A stretch of DNA of 64,000 nt from an uncultured Rhodospirillaceae bacterium (GTDB lineage Bacteria; Pseudomonadota; Alphaproteobacteria; UBA8366), in the NCBI GenBank assembly GCA_913043025.1, contig CAJWLM010000006.1, positions 1-64,000 of the forward strand. The letters run 5' to 3'. Numbering within the stretch: position 1 is the stretch's first letter; the number at the start of each line of letters is the position of its first letter. The translations under genes were made by a program, and so were the position numbers. Positions 37,623 through 46,887 of this stretch are shown one piece after another. The notes beneath the pieces were generated by a model. That model was not told where the DNA came from. It searched no databases and saw only the letters and a list, made by a program, of their open reading frames with translations.

Positions 37623-38726
37623 GTGTTTATTTTATATGTTTTTCGAAGCGAGGACTCCATAGCAACATTAAAATCAAATACTAAACTGACTTATCGTGAT
37701 GCGGGCGTAAACATCGATGCTGGCAATGCATTGATAGAAGCTATTAAACCTCTAGCAGCTCAAACTGCAAGGCCTGGCGCTTCCGGATTGCTCGGTGGGT
37801 TTGGGGGATTATTCGATCTAAAATCTGCTGGGTTTAAGGACCCTATACTTGTCGCTGCCACAGATGGTGTGGGCACTAAGCTCAAAATTGCTATAGCGGC
37901 CAATAAACACGATACTATCGGAATCGACCTCGTCGCGATGTGTGTAAACGATCTAGTGGTACAAGGTGCACAGCCGCTGTTTTTTTTGGATTATTTTGCT
38001 ACCGGCAAGCTTGAAAATAAAATAGTAGAAACGGTGGTTGCTGGTATTGCCGATGGCTGTCAACGAGCAGGATCCGCACTAATTGGCGGGGAAACGGCAG
38101 AAATGCCAGGCCATTATGATAAAAATGACTACGACCTCGCGGGATTTGCTGTTGGCGCTATGGAACGCCATGACGATATTGATGGCAGCAATATAAACGT
38201 TGGAGACATTGTATTGGGCTTGGCCTCCAGTGGTATTCATTCCAATGGTTATTCGTTGGTCCGAAAAATTGTCGATGAAAGCGGGCTTAGCTATTTCGAA
38301 CCAGCACCCTTCAATTCAGGAATTTCGCTGGGTGATGCACTGCTAGAGCCAACAATTATTTACGTTAACGCCATTAAAGTCGCTCGCGAGGTAGGCAACA
38401 TCAAAGGTATTGCGCATATTACTGGTGGCGGATTACTGGAAAACCTTCCACGCATACTACCTGACGGCAAGTGTGCCGTATTAAATCTAAACTCATGGTC
38501 GAAATCACCAGTATTCAGTTGGCTCATTGAAAAGGGCTCAATCGAAATTAGTGAAATGTTGCGTACTTTTAATTGTGGCATCGGAATGGTGATAATAGTT
38601 TCTGCGGACAAGGCTTCTGCAATTTCTGAAGCAATAAAAGCAACTGGCCAACCTGCAACCCCCATAGGTGTTATTGAAAACCGAAATGAGAGAAAACCCG
38701 TTTTAATTCAGGGTAATTGGGCGTGA
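37623..38726 (+). CDS. purM: Phosphoribosylformylglycinamidine cyclo-ligase
   Basis: AIR synthetase of purine synthesis: [14 protein letters not shown] at the start of the core, [30 protein letters not shown] (ATP/substrate loop), [11 protein letters not shown] and [11 protein letters not shown]. The 5' end is uncertain: the only standard in-frame start is GTG 37623, giving a 21-residue leader, while the site expected from GAGG at 37650-37653 is ATA at 37659-37661. See the finding. Co-translated with purN by a 4-base overlap. Confidence 0.93.
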   Translation: MFILYVFRSEDSIATLKSNTKLTYRDAGVNIDAGNALIEAIKPLAAQTARPGASGLLGGFGGLFDLKSAGFKDPILVAATDGVGTKLKIAIAANKHDTIGIDLVAMCVNDLVVQGAQPLFFLDYFATGKLENKIVETVVAGIADGCQRAGSALIGGETAEMPGHYDKNDYDLAGFAVGAMERHDDIDGSNINVGDIVLGLASSGIHSNGYSLVRKIVDESGLSYFEPAPFNSGISLGDALLEPTIIYVNAIKVAREVGNIKGIAHITGGGLLENLPRILPDGKCAVLNLNSWSKSPVFSWLIEKGSIEISEMLRTFNCGIGMVIIVSADKASAISEAIKATGQPATPIGVIENRNERKPVLIQGNWA

Positions 38727-39379
38727 CAGATCGATTAAAAGTTGCTGTCCTGGTCTCGGGACATGGTTCAAATTTACAAGCTCTAATTGACGCCTGTCAG
38801 AAGCCCGGTTTTCCTGCGCAAATAGTGCGGGTAATATCAAATGTTAAAGGGGCTTTTGGTATTCAACGAGCATTAAAAGCTGGTATACCTCACTCGGTAA
38901 TAGATCATCTCAAATTTGAAAATCGGACGGATTTCGAAGCGCAAATAAATGATGAGCTCGAATCCTGTAGCGCCGAATTAGTATGTCTCGCTGGATTTAT
39001 GAGGCTTCTAACAGGAAGTTTTGTAAAAAAATGGCGTGGTCGCCTCGTTAACATACACCCGTCGTTACTCCCAGCATTTAAAGGGCTAGACACGCATGCC
39101 CGCGCACTTGCCGCTGGCGTTAAAATAGCGGGTTGCACTATTCACTACGTCAGTCAGGGTATGGATGCGGGGCCAATTATCGCTCAAGCCGCTGTTCCGG
39201 TAATGCCAAATGACAGCGAGGATATCTTAGCAGCACGTATTCTCCAGCAAGAACACATTATATTCCCATTAGCACTTAAAATGATCGCTGAAAGGCGCGT
39301 AAAAATAGAGGACGGACGCGTCCACATCGATGGAATAACACCTAATAACTCTGTAATCATTAGTCCAGTGTTAAATTAA
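38723..39379 (+). CDS. purN: Phosphoribosylglycinamide formyltransferase
   Basis: 218 residues transferring formyl from 10-formyl-THF to [23 protein letters not shown] at the start, a LAGFMRLL core, [20 protein letters not shown] with the catalytic Asn-His, and [23 protein letters not shown] with the catalytic Asp. GTG 38723 overlaps the purM stop (GTGA); a TTG six bases upstream is rejected. Confidence 0.96.
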   Translation: MTDRLKVAVLVSGHGSNLQALIDACQKPGFPAQIVRVISNVKGAFGIQRALKAGIPHSVIDHLKFENRTDFEAQINDELESCSAELVCLAGFMRLLTGSFVKKWRGRLVNIHPSLLPAFKGLDTHARALAAGVKIAGCTIHYVSQGMDAGPIIAQAAVPVMPNDSEDILAARILQQEHIIFPLALKMIAERRVKIEDGRVHIDGITPNNSVIISPVLN

Positions 39380-39393
39380 AATAGGTCGAGACG

Positions 39394-39411
39394 TTAACAC
39401 TTGCGTGTTAA
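39394..39411. other. 7-bp inverted repeat after purN
   Basis: TTAACAC (39394-39400) and GTGTTAA (39405-39411) flank TTGC, making a perfect 7-bp hairpin 15 bases past the purN stop and 56 bases ahead of the coxIV-like ATG. There is no T-run, so it is not a clear terminator; an operator or a transcript-stabilising stem is possible. Confidence 0.4.
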
Positions 39412-39466
39412 AGAAACCCGGTATACCTACAGCTAGAAAAAAGAAAAACCAATATAGGATCAGATT

Positions 39467-39601
39467 ATGTCGGGAGAGATGCAGTATAAGCAAGCGCCAA
39501 AAGATCACCTCAAAACCTGGGCGGGCCTCATGAAAGTGTCGGCGTGGACCTGTTCGGGTGTGGTTCTCTTACTAATGGTTCTAGCAATAACGCTGGTTTA
39601 G
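39467..39601 (+). CDS. aa3-type cytochrome c oxidase subunit IV (small)
   Basis: 44 residues: a short polar head with KDHLKTWAGLMKVSAW, then one membrane helix (CSGVVLLLMVLAITLV). This is the pattern of the tiny COX4-type subunit (PF07835-like) peculiar to alphaproteobacterial aa3 oxidases: a His-x-x-x-T-W segment and a single C-terminal helix. AGGA precedes the ATG by nine bases. It lies alone between purN and ndk, away from other cox genes, as is common. Too short for a default ORF call. Confidence 0.82.
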   Translation: MSGEMQYKQAPKDHLKTWAGLMKVSAWTCSGVVLLLMVLAITLV

Positions 39602-39620
39602 CCTTAGTTGCCCAGAACAT

Positions 39621-39649
39621 AAAATCCGCAGGACATTGGCCGATTTTTT
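39621..39649. terminator. Possible bidirectional terminator between coxIV-like gene and ndk
   Basis: AAAATC (39621-39626) pairs with GATTTT (39642-39647), with one C-C mismatch and then a GC/GC extension, followed by a T-run to 39649. It lies between convergent genes, so it could serve both. The stem is A/T-rich and modest. Confidence 0.45.
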
Positions 39650-40070
39650 ACCCAACAATGTCAAGTTCGGAAAAGAAGTAAGTTATCTCGGTCATTGCCG
39701 TTTCTGGTGAATCGGAACCGTGAACGGAATTAGCTTCTATTGACTCGCCAAAGTCCTTTCTGATCGTACCTTCATCTGCATTTGCGGGATTTGTGGCACC
39801 CATAATATCACGATTGGCTAGGATTGCATTTTCTCCCTCTAATACCTGCACCACCACCGGCCCAGAGCACATAAAATCACATAATTCATCAAAAAACGCG
39901 CGTTCCTTGTGAACTGCGTAAAAACCCTCAGCTTGCTTGCGTATCATGTGGATGCGGCGTTGCGCGACGATACGCAAACCAGCCTTTTCGAAACGCGCAT
40001 TAATTTCACCGGTCAAGTTACGACGAGTAGCATCGGGCTTAATTATGGATAGTGTCCGTTCCTGGCCCAT
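39648..40070 (-). CDS. ndk: Nucleoside diphosphate kinase
   Basis: 140 residues: [14 protein letters not shown] at the start, NTP-site residues throughout, and the phosphorylated His in ANSVHGSDS near residue 117. Transfers gamma phosphate among NTPs; cytosolic oligomer. Normal length. Followed by a gap and then holC, both on the minus strand. Confidence 0.97.
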   Translation of the reverse strand: MGQERTLSIIKPDATRRNLTGEINARFEKAGLRIVAQRRIHMIRKQAEGFYAVHKERAFFDELCDFMCSGPVVVQVLEGENAILANRDIMGATNPANADEGTIRKDFGESIEANSVHGSDSPETAMTEITYFFSELDIVG

Positions 40071-40183
40071 TTTAAGTATTCCCCTGTTTTTGACATGTAT
40101 TAACGAAGCCGGCGCCTTATAGACGGCTCCAAGCTTTGCCGCAAGGGTTTGTGTCCAAAATAGTTATATGTTGTTGGATATTT

Positions 40184-40645
40184 TCAGTCACGAACCGTGC
40201 GCTTTTCGGTCCATTTTCCGGAAGGCTCCTGCTGCAAATATACAACTGTATGACCTTCATTTTTAAAGGATGTCCAAGCCTCACGAACTCGTATCAACCC
40301 ATCGGTATCATTACCATCAAAAAGTACACAACACATTTCAAAACTCCCGACACGCTTACTTTCAGCACCGTCAACCAGAAAAAGTACATTTGCATCGTTG
40401 GAGTTTTCATCTTTATGGGTAAGCAAGATTGGCTGCAACTCAGCTTCTTCATCTCCGACCATACCATGAGGCAAAAAACTGCTCGGTTTATAAGTCCACA
40501 ATCGAGAATCAAGCTCTGCCACTCGCTCTAATGAGTCTGTAACTATCAAGGCTCGCCAATTACGCTCTACGACTTTCTCCAATAAAACAGGCAATGCCTT
40601 TTCTAAAGTCATTGAAAGCAGATGATAGAACCGTATTTCGGTCAC
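40184..40645 (-). CDS. holC: DNA polymerase III chi subunit
   Basis: 153 residues of the HolC family: EIRFYHLLSMTLEKALPVLLEKVVER at the start, LDSRLWTYKPSSFLPHGM (W-x-Y-x-P-x-S-F-L-P-H motif) near residues 47-63, and LFDGNDTDGLIRVREAWTSFKNEG. Links the clamp loader to SSB. Follows pepA by 12 bases in the same direction, a usual alphaproteobacterial pair. Confidence 0.93.
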   Translation of the reverse strand: MTEIRFYHLLSMTLEKALPVLLEKVVERNWRALIVTDSLERVAELDSRLWTYKPSSFLPHGMVGDEEAELQPILLTHKDENSNDANVLFLVDGAESKRVGSFEMCCVLFDGNDTDGLIRVREAWTSFKNEGHTVVYLQQEPSGKWTEKRTVRD

Positions 40646-40657
40646 AATTTATAAAGC

Positions 40658-42136
40658 CTATTCGAAGTTATCTTGCACAAATCGATCGAGAAGCCTTACT
40701 CCGTATCCCGTACCTCCTTCTGGGACTGTTGCCGTGGTTTTTTCTGCCCAGGCCATTCCCGCAATATCTAAATGCGCCCATGGTACTCCATTAACAAATC
40801 TCTGTAAAAATTGGGCCGCTGTCGTAGAACCTGCATAGCGTCCCCCAATATTTTTCATATCAGCTATTTTACTATCAATCATCTTATCATAATGACCGCC
40901 GATCTCGCTCAAAGGCATGCGCCAAACTTTTTCCCCGCTCCCTTTTCCAGCAGAGATTAGTTGATTTGAAAGCTCATCATTGTTTGAGAATAGACCACCA
41001 TATTCTTTTGCAAGTGCGACTAAAATAGCACCTGTGAGGGTAGCAAGATCGATCATCAGGCATGGTTTGAATTTTTTCTGACAGTACCATAATGCATCAG
41101 CCAAAACGAGCCTTCCCTCCGCATCAGTATTTAGAATTTCAACAGTCTGACCTGACATCGTAGTTACAACATCTCCAGGCCGTTGCGCATCACCATCAGG
41201 CATATTCTCTACAAGGCCGAGTATACCCACAGCATTAACTTTTGCCTTTCTACCAGCAAGCGCCTTAATGAGGCCTGCCACAGCTCCAGCGCCGCCCATG
41301 TCCCACTTCATATCTGCCATGCCAGCACCAGGCTTGAGTGATATGCCACCTGTATCAAAGGTGACACCTTTGCCAATAAATGCAACAGGCTTTTGAGAGG
41401 CAAGCCCACCATTCCATTGCATCACTGCTAATTGACTTTGCTTGCGTGACCCCTGGCCAACACCAAGCAACGCGCCCATGCCGAGCCTCCTCATCGCGGC
41501 CTCACCCAAGATGTCAACCTTAACGCCAAGCCGCTTTAATTTGCGAACCTCAGCAGCAAATGTAGCCGGATAGAGAATGTTCGGTGGCTCAGTGACCAAA
41601 TCGCGACAAAGAAAAACACCCTCCGCCAGTTTTCCGAGCTTATTAAACTCGCTTCTTGCTTTCGCCTCTCCATTGACGGCAATGATAAGTTTTTTCACTT
41701 TGCTACTGTCTTTTTTTCGATTCGTCTTATATTTGGAAAATGTGTAGCTACGTAATTTGGCTCCATATGCTACATGAGCGGCTGCTTGCGTGGGGTCACT
41801 GCCAAAATCCACCACGATTGTGGCTCGCTGCTGCTTTAGCTTATCGATACTTGCGTAAATGAAACCACCTAAATCTTGTAATTCAGTTTCACTAAGACTT
41901 TGATTCCCCAAACCTACGAACAAAATCATGTCATTCTTTAGACCATGAGGCGCGATGATATCGAGCATTTGATTTTTCTCACCTTTAAAGTGGCTAACAT
42001 CAATAGCCCGTCGCACAGAACCTCCGCTCGCCTTATCTAATGCGGTAACAGATGGGCAAAGACGTGATTTACCCCGAATGCCAAAGACAACAGGACCAGA
42101 TTTTGGTAGGCTCAACTTTGAAAAAGTGATGTTCAT
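40658..42136 (-). CDS. pepA: Leucyl aminopeptidase (M17)
   Basis: 492 residues. Two-zinc M17 catalytic domain: AFIGKGVTFDTGGISLKPG, MKWDMGGAGAVAG and the signature NTDAEGRLVLADAL, which carries metal ligands. Start at 42136 (MNITFSKL) is chosen over an in-frame upstream codon at 42199. Cytosolic peptide trimming; in some bacteria PepA also binds DNA. Divergent from lptF. Confidence 0.96.
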   Translation of the reverse strand: MNITFSKLSLPKSGPVVFGIRGKSRLCPSVTALDKASGGSVRRAIDVSHFKGEKNQMLDIIAPHGLKNDMILFVGLGNQSLSETELQDLGGFIYASIDKLKQQRATIVVDFGSDPTQAAAHVAYGAKLRSYTFSKYKTNRKKDSSKVKKLIIAVNGEAKARSEFNKLGKLAEGVFLCRDLVTEPPNILYPATFAAEVRKLKRLGVKVDILGEAAMRRLGMGALLGVGQGSRKQSQLAVMQWNGGLASQKPVAFIGKGVTFDTGGISLKPGAGMADMKWDMGGAGAVAGLIKALAGRKAKVNAVGILGLVENMPDGDAQRPGDVVTTMSGQTVEILNTDAEGRLVLADALWYCQKKFKPCLMIDLATLTGAILVALAKEYGGLFSNNDELSNQLISAGKGSGEKVWRMPLSEIGGHYDKMIDSKIADMKNIGGRYAGSTTAAQFLQRFVNGVPWAHLDIAGMAWAEKTTATVPEGGTGYGVRLLDRFVQDNFE

Positions 42137-42265
42137 TGTGGTAGTCCAATCAATTAAAATATGTTTATGCTGCAGTGAAGGCACTGCCCTTACGATCATA
42201 TCTTATGATATGCCTTCATGAGGAGTAAGTAAGTATCTCAAAAAAGTTGTGAATAGGAAGTGAAC

Positions 42266-43396
42266 TTGAAAAGCCTTGGCAACTATATCTCAAAACAGAT
42301 AGTTGGTATCACTATTGTGTTCCTTTTAGTGCTCATTTTTGCTGTCTTTCTTACACAATCTCTGCGTATCATTGACTGGACCCTAAATAGAGGATTAAAT
42401 TTTTCTACTTTCCTAACCATGGCAAGCTTACAAATGCCATTTTTTTTGGTTGTTCTATTCCCCGTAGCGCCATGTTTTTCGACTCTTTTTGTCTACAGTA
42501 AGATGATTACCGACAGTGAGCTAATCGTTATGCGAGCTGCTGGAATTGGTAATTGGGCTTTAGCACGCCCCGGCTTAACCGTCGGCTTTGTGATGATGGC
42601 GCTTACTTTTATTCTTAATCTTTATGTACAGCCCGCTAGTTTTAGGGAGTACAAGTCACGCGAACATGAATTCCGAAACGAATTAGCCTCTGTAGCTCTT
42701 CAAGAGGGTATTTTCAATGATATTCGGAAAGATATAACCGTGTATGTACGAGAGCGTGATAAAGACGGCCAGCTGTATGGCATAATGTTGCATGACAACC
42801 GAAAACAAGATCATCCAGAAACAATGATGGCGGAAAAGGGAGCCTTAGTAGATACAGATAAAGGCCCGCGAATAATTCTTGTCAACGGAATACGTCAGAC
42901 CGTAAATTATGAACAAAATAAATCACCAGACACCCTAGAGTTTGATCGTTGGACGGTGGAATTACCAAGCCGTCAACAGAGTGCATCACGGTCACGCGAA
43001 CCAGCAGAACGATTTTTAAACGAATTATTTTTTGAAACCAATGATGGAAGATATAAAAATTTACGTTACAGGTCAGAGATGTTTGCCGAGGGGCATAATC
43101 GGCTCGCCACTGGATTTTTACCGCTTACATTCTGTGCGTTAGCGCTGGCCATTCTTCTGAATGGAAGCTTTAATCGCCGCGGCCACACTATTCTAATAGT
43201 CAGGGCTTTGGGTGGTGTTTTTGTAGTCTTATTTTCAAGTATAGCACTTAAGAACTACGCTGTGACTCACCAGTGGCTTTTGCCATTGATGTATTTCAAT
43301 TCTATTGTTCCCCTTTTAATTGCCCTTTATATAATCTTGAAACCGAGTCGCTTTCCCCCACCGCGGCAATACGACATTTCAAACACTAACGTCTGA
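42266..43396 (+). CDS. lptF: LPS export ABC transporter permease LptF
   Basis: 376-residue permease of the LptBFG complex: two N-terminal helices with the YISKQIVGIT and LTQSLRIIDWTLNRG segments, a VMRAAGIGNW coupling region for LptB, a beta-jellyroll periplasmic domain and C-terminal helices (LPLTFCALALAILLNG). Starts at TTG 42266 with AGGAAG five bases upstream. Its end overlaps the convergent GT-C-like gene by 11 bases, and lptG lies 2.4 kb downstream, not adjacent. Confidence 0.93.
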   Translation: MKSLGNYISKQIVGITIVFLLVLIFAVFLTQSLRIIDWTLNRGLNFSTFLTMASLQMPFFLVVLFPVAPCFSTLFVYSKMITDSELIVMRAAGIGNWALARPGLTVGFVMMALTFILNLYVQPASFREYKSREHEFRNELASVALQEGIFNDIRKDITVYVRERDKDGQLYGIMLHDNRKQDHPETMMAEKGALVDTDKGPRIILVNGIRQTVNYEQNKSPDTLEFDRWTVELPSRQQSASRSREPAERFLNELFFETNDGRYKNLRYRSEMFAEGHNRLATGFLPLTFCALALAILLNGSFNRRGHTILIVRALGGVFVVLFSSIALKNYAVTHQWLLPLMYFNSIVPLLIALYIILKPSRFPPPRQYDISNTNV

Positions 43397-45305
43397 TGTC
43401 ACAACGTAAATTTTTGATATTTTTGTGGTAACTACTCAGAAAGCGGCGTTTCGGCCAGTCCCATGATTTTACAATTGCCCAATTTCCATTGCGTCGCGTC
43501 AGGAGAAAGGATTTATTTTCGGGTAATTTCATTGCGAAATATCGCTCTAATTCGCCGCTACCACATATGGACCACACCATTGGAGGTGATGGATATTCCT
43601 TGTTCAGATCGGTTTTAATAATCGACAAGCTAGGAGCTGGAGCAACAGAAATATCTGATCGAAACCTGTTTGCAAAATACTGCATCACGGTGGCATAATC
43701 ACCGATATCCCCGGGAATATGAACCAAAACTCTTGACCCAAAAGGAACGCTTGCGCCTAGTTCGTGGCCTATGGAACGTAAGTAAGGCTTTGGTTGTTGC
43801 CTATCAAAACGCAAATATGGAGCCGTCACAATCGGCATCAACATTGCTATTGTTATAATAATACGCGGTAGGGCTGTGCTCTGTACAAACGTTTTAATGA
43901 AGGGCGTTGTCAAATAATTCTGAAAGAACAAACGGGAAAGGCCATAAATTACAACTGCATAACCAAAATATCCGATAAATGTATTATAACGCCAATAACT
44001 TGATGCCCCAGTGCTGGCGTGACCGGTCCAATGAGCGAAATAGAGAAAAAACAGAACTCCATTCCAACCTATGAAAATAACCGCTGCTAAAATCGCAAGC
44101 CGGTCAAACGAGGTTTTGGGCCTAAATAATTTAATGCCTGCCAAAACTGTAAGAATGCTCATAATTCCAAAATAGCCCGCCTTTTTTACCGCATTTGCCC
44201 AAAAGGAGCTCAAAATAGCTGGAATGTTTTGGAATTGCCATTGCTCGAAAGGTAACAAAGTTGCCTCGTGCAGGTGGGCATCAGAGGATACGAAATTACG
44301 CCAGAGGAGATATGATAATAAAGCAGGACTAATCAATATTGGTGATAGTCTGAGAAGTCTCCGAAAACGCGGAAATGCGCCCTTACCTAGCAAAAGCAGA
44401 GCCATGCCCATACATAGTATGATAAATATAATGATGTTTGGTTGCTTTAAATTAATAAAAAGAAGTGAAATTAAACTAAATTGAACTACCAAGGGTTTTA
44501 TACGGGCATTGTTTGCTCGGACACTCTCAGTCAGTTGCCAAGCAGTAATCCCTAGAAAAGCGAGCGCAACACTCGTTGCAGTGTCCGGGTTCGCCATTAG
44601 TACTATTTTTCGCACAAAAATAGGGTTTGCGTATGTAGCAAGGATTAATGCCAAAGCAGCCAACAGCCAACCAATGCGAACTGGCTTTTTGTTACATCCG
44701 CCTGTCTTGGCGAATTGGATCAAATTGGCTAATAAAATTGCGAAAAGAATTACTAGACCAAAATTTATTACGTTACCTGCACTCTCCGCCATCCCTCCTG
44801 CCAAAACAGAGACAAAGTGAAGCGCAAATGTGTGATTATAGGGAAATCCTGTGTAAGCAGAGAGCGACTGGGGCAAACCTGGTCTAGGAAAAGTACCGTA
44901 ATCTACTAAATATATGACATTGTAAAGCCAGTGGCTTAAGACATCCACCTCAGACGGATATTTTGCTGAAACAATAAGTAGAAATGGAAGTCCGAGGACC
45001 AAGATACGCCACGGCTTCACTGTCAATAATTCAATCTCATGTCGTTTTAAAAAAACAATACTCCCGAAAGAAACCAAAATTAATGCCCAAACGACATTCG
45101 AGAGATTTATCGTACTAAGTGTTGCAACCCCCGTGTACATAAGGCTTCCAATACCCCAGCCCATCAATAGCGTAGACCCACCTAAAACACACTCAGAGCT
45201 TATTGAACGACCAATGATACTCATAACCAAGCTTGCAAGGAAAACTGAAAACAAACCTATGGTCTGTTCTTGAGATGGCAAAACCTCAATTAATAAATCA
45301 ATCAT
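43386..45305 (-). CDS. Polytopic membrane protein, GT-C glycosyltransferase-like
   Basis: 639 residues with about a dozen hydrophobic segments and one C-terminal soluble tail of about 130. The first large loop has SEVDVLSHWLYN near residues 117-128, an acidic site in the place used by GT-C lipid-linked sugar transferases. Typical of envelope polysaccharide or O-antigen polymerase/transferases; I do not assign a substrate. It is inserted between lptF and lptG on the opposite strand. Confidence 0.6.
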   Translation of the reverse strand: MIDLLIEVLPSQEQTIGLFSVFLASLVMSIIGRSISSECVLGGSTLLMGWGIGSLMYTGVATLSTINLSNVVWALILVSFGSIVFLKRHEIELLTVKPWRILVLGLPFLLIVSAKYPSEVDVLSHWLYNVIYLVDYGTFPRPGLPQSLSAYTGFPYNHTFALHFVSVLAGGMAESAGNVINFGLVILFAILLANLIQFAKTGGCNKKPVRIGWLLAALALILATYANPIFVRKIVLMANPDTATSVALAFLGITAWQLTESVRANNARIKPLVVQFSLISLLFINLKQPNIIIFIILCMGMALLLLGKGAFPRFRRLLRLSPILISPALLSYLLWRNFVSSDAHLHEATLLPFEQWQFQNIPAILSSFWANAVKKAGYFGIMSILTVLAGIKLFRPKTSFDRLAILAAVIFIGWNGVLFFLYFAHWTGHASTGASSYWRYNTFIGYFGYAVVIYGLSRLFFQNYLTTPFIKTFVQSTALPRIIITIAMLMPIVTAPYLRFDRQQPKPYLRSIGHELGASVPFGSRVLVHIPGDIGDYATVMQYFANRFRSDISVAPAPSLSIIKTDLNKEYPSPPMVWSICGSGELERYFAMKLPENKSFLLTRRNGNWAIVKSWDWPKRRFLSSYHKNIKNLRCDIRR

Positions 45306-45786
45306 TTAGATAAAATTCCGATAGCCAGTGATTTTGAAACTAAAGTAGGTGTAAATGCAGATAACACAATCAAACCGAAAGCGTAAACGCAATCAGACAC
45401 AAAAAACATTGAAATCAAAATACTCTTTGAAGTGGTTACAAAATTTTAATTACTTTTTGAAATATAACTCCAACAAGATTGGTGAAGAACAAAGTTTGCG
45501 AAGAACAATTTCAAATAAAATGAAGAAAAGGCTTTCAAAAGTATCTTAAACAAGGGTAAAAAGTAGCGCGAATAGTGATAATTGAAGAAAAATAAAAAGA
45601 ACGTAACAGGATGAGCACCATACGCTTACTCGCGAGCCAGCGAGCAAGTCGCTATTTTGCGTATCGGCATACTTTGAGGCACCTTCAATGCGGTGGCTTG
45701 ATTATCCGATTCGTGCTTGATGCGGCTATTAAAGTTATTTCGTACCCAAATGACCACGCCAGTACACCTGGCATAGTTGCGAGGAC
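45306..45786. other. AT-rich region between GT-C-like gene and lptG
   Basis: About 480 bases. It holds a 64-codon Lys/Arg/Asn-rich open frame (45355-45549, plus), with a weak AGG before the ATG, of composition unlike its neighbours and no recognisable domain; I doubt it is a gene. A nested hairpin is at 45620-45664 (ATACGC / GCGTAT outside; CTCGC / GCGAG inside) ahead of lptG. Nothing else is clear. Confidence 0.45.
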
Positions 45787-46887
45787 GTGCAATTGCGGCT
45801 GTCACTAACACTTTCAAAATATTTTTCGCGCCAATTTCTTTTTTGGTTCGGAAGTGTATTTCTTGGGTTCGCATGTATCGCCTTGGTTCTCGACACCGTA
45901 GAATTGATGCGTCGAGCATCCGGAAAAGTAGACGCGACTATGGATGTAGTTCTGAAGATGGGTTTGTTAAAATTACCATTTATGATCCATTCTTTGTTGC
46001 CGTTTATCGTATTATTTGGAGCGCTTTTGGCATTCTGGCGCCTTGCTCGAACAAATGAAGTGGTAGTCGCTCGCGCCGCTGGAATTTCGGTATGGCAATT
46101 TCTCCTGCCGGCCGTTTTTATTACTTTCGTAGTGGGTGTATTTGAAATAGGCGGCTTCAATCCATTCGCATCAGCTATGCTGTCCAAATATGAAGCATAT
46201 GAGGCGCAATTCTTAAAAAGGCGCACCAGTATGCTCGCAGTTTCAAAAAATGGGCTTTGGCTTCGCCAAGCAGATGGGCGTTATCAATCGGTAATTCATG
46301 CCCAACGTATAACGAATTCGACCATGGACCTGCATGATGTAATAATCTTTCGATTTGAGGGAAAAGACCGGTTTGCAGAACGCATTGATGCTGAAAAAGC
46401 ACGGCTTGAAAAAGGTTATTGGCAACTTGAGAACGCTTGGATCTCTGCCCCGCTCGCTCAAGCACAGTTTCGGAAGCGGCACCAAGTTCGAACGAATCTC
46501 ACTTTAACTAAAATTCAAGAGAGTTTTGCCTCTCCAGAGACCATGTCTTCGTGGGATTTGCCAGAATTCATCGGCACTTTGGAGGCCGCAGGATTTTCTG
46601 GGCATCGGCATTTACTTCATTTTCATTCACTTCTTGCCTATCCATTTCTTCTTTGTGCAATGGTACTGATTGCCGCCAGTTTTACCTTAAGGGTGCATCG
46701 TCGTACTGGCGCAAGCTTTGCCATAATTGGAAGTATCGTTCTTTGTTTTGTAATTTATTTTATGTCTGACGTAGTTCATGCACTCGGCATATCTGCCACC
46801 ATTCCGGCAACTCTTGCTGCTTGGACCCCTGCGTGTGTTTCAATCATGATCGGACTTGCAATGTTATTTCATCTGGAGGATGGATGA
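45787..46887 (+). CDS. lptG: LPS export ABC transporter permease LptG
   Basis: 366-residue partner of LptF: LSKYFSRQFLFWFGSVFLG first helix, ALLAFWRLARTNEVVVARAAGIS (LptB coupling helix) near residues 79-101, jellyroll middle, and C-terminal helices ending in SDVVHALG and LAAWTPACVSIMIG. Start GTG 45787 or TTG 45793 (GAGG at 45781-45784 favours the latter by spacing). The lptD ATG overlaps its stop. Confidence 0.93.
   Translation: MQLRLSLTLSKYFSRQFLFWFGSVFLGFACIALVLDTVELMRRASGKVDATMDVVLKMGLLKLPFMIHSLLPFIVLFGALLAFWRLARTNEVVVARAAGISVWQFLLPAVFITFVVGVFEIGGFNPFASAMLSKYEAYEAQFLKRRTSMLAVSKNGLWLRQADGRYQSVIHAQRITNSTMDLHDVIIFRFEGKDRFAERIDAEKARLEKGYWQLENAWISAPLAQAQFRKRHQVRTNLTLTKIQESFASPETMSSWDLPEFIGTLEAAGFSGHRHLLHFHSLLAYPFLLCAMVLIAASFTLRVHRRTGASFAIIGSIVLCFVIYFMSDVVHALGISATIPATLAAWTPACVSIMIGLAMLFHLEDG

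Noticed and set aside
45355-45549. 64-codon basic ORF as a gene
   Set aside because: Composition reflects poly-A richness; no domain and only a weak ribosome site, so kept only as a note.
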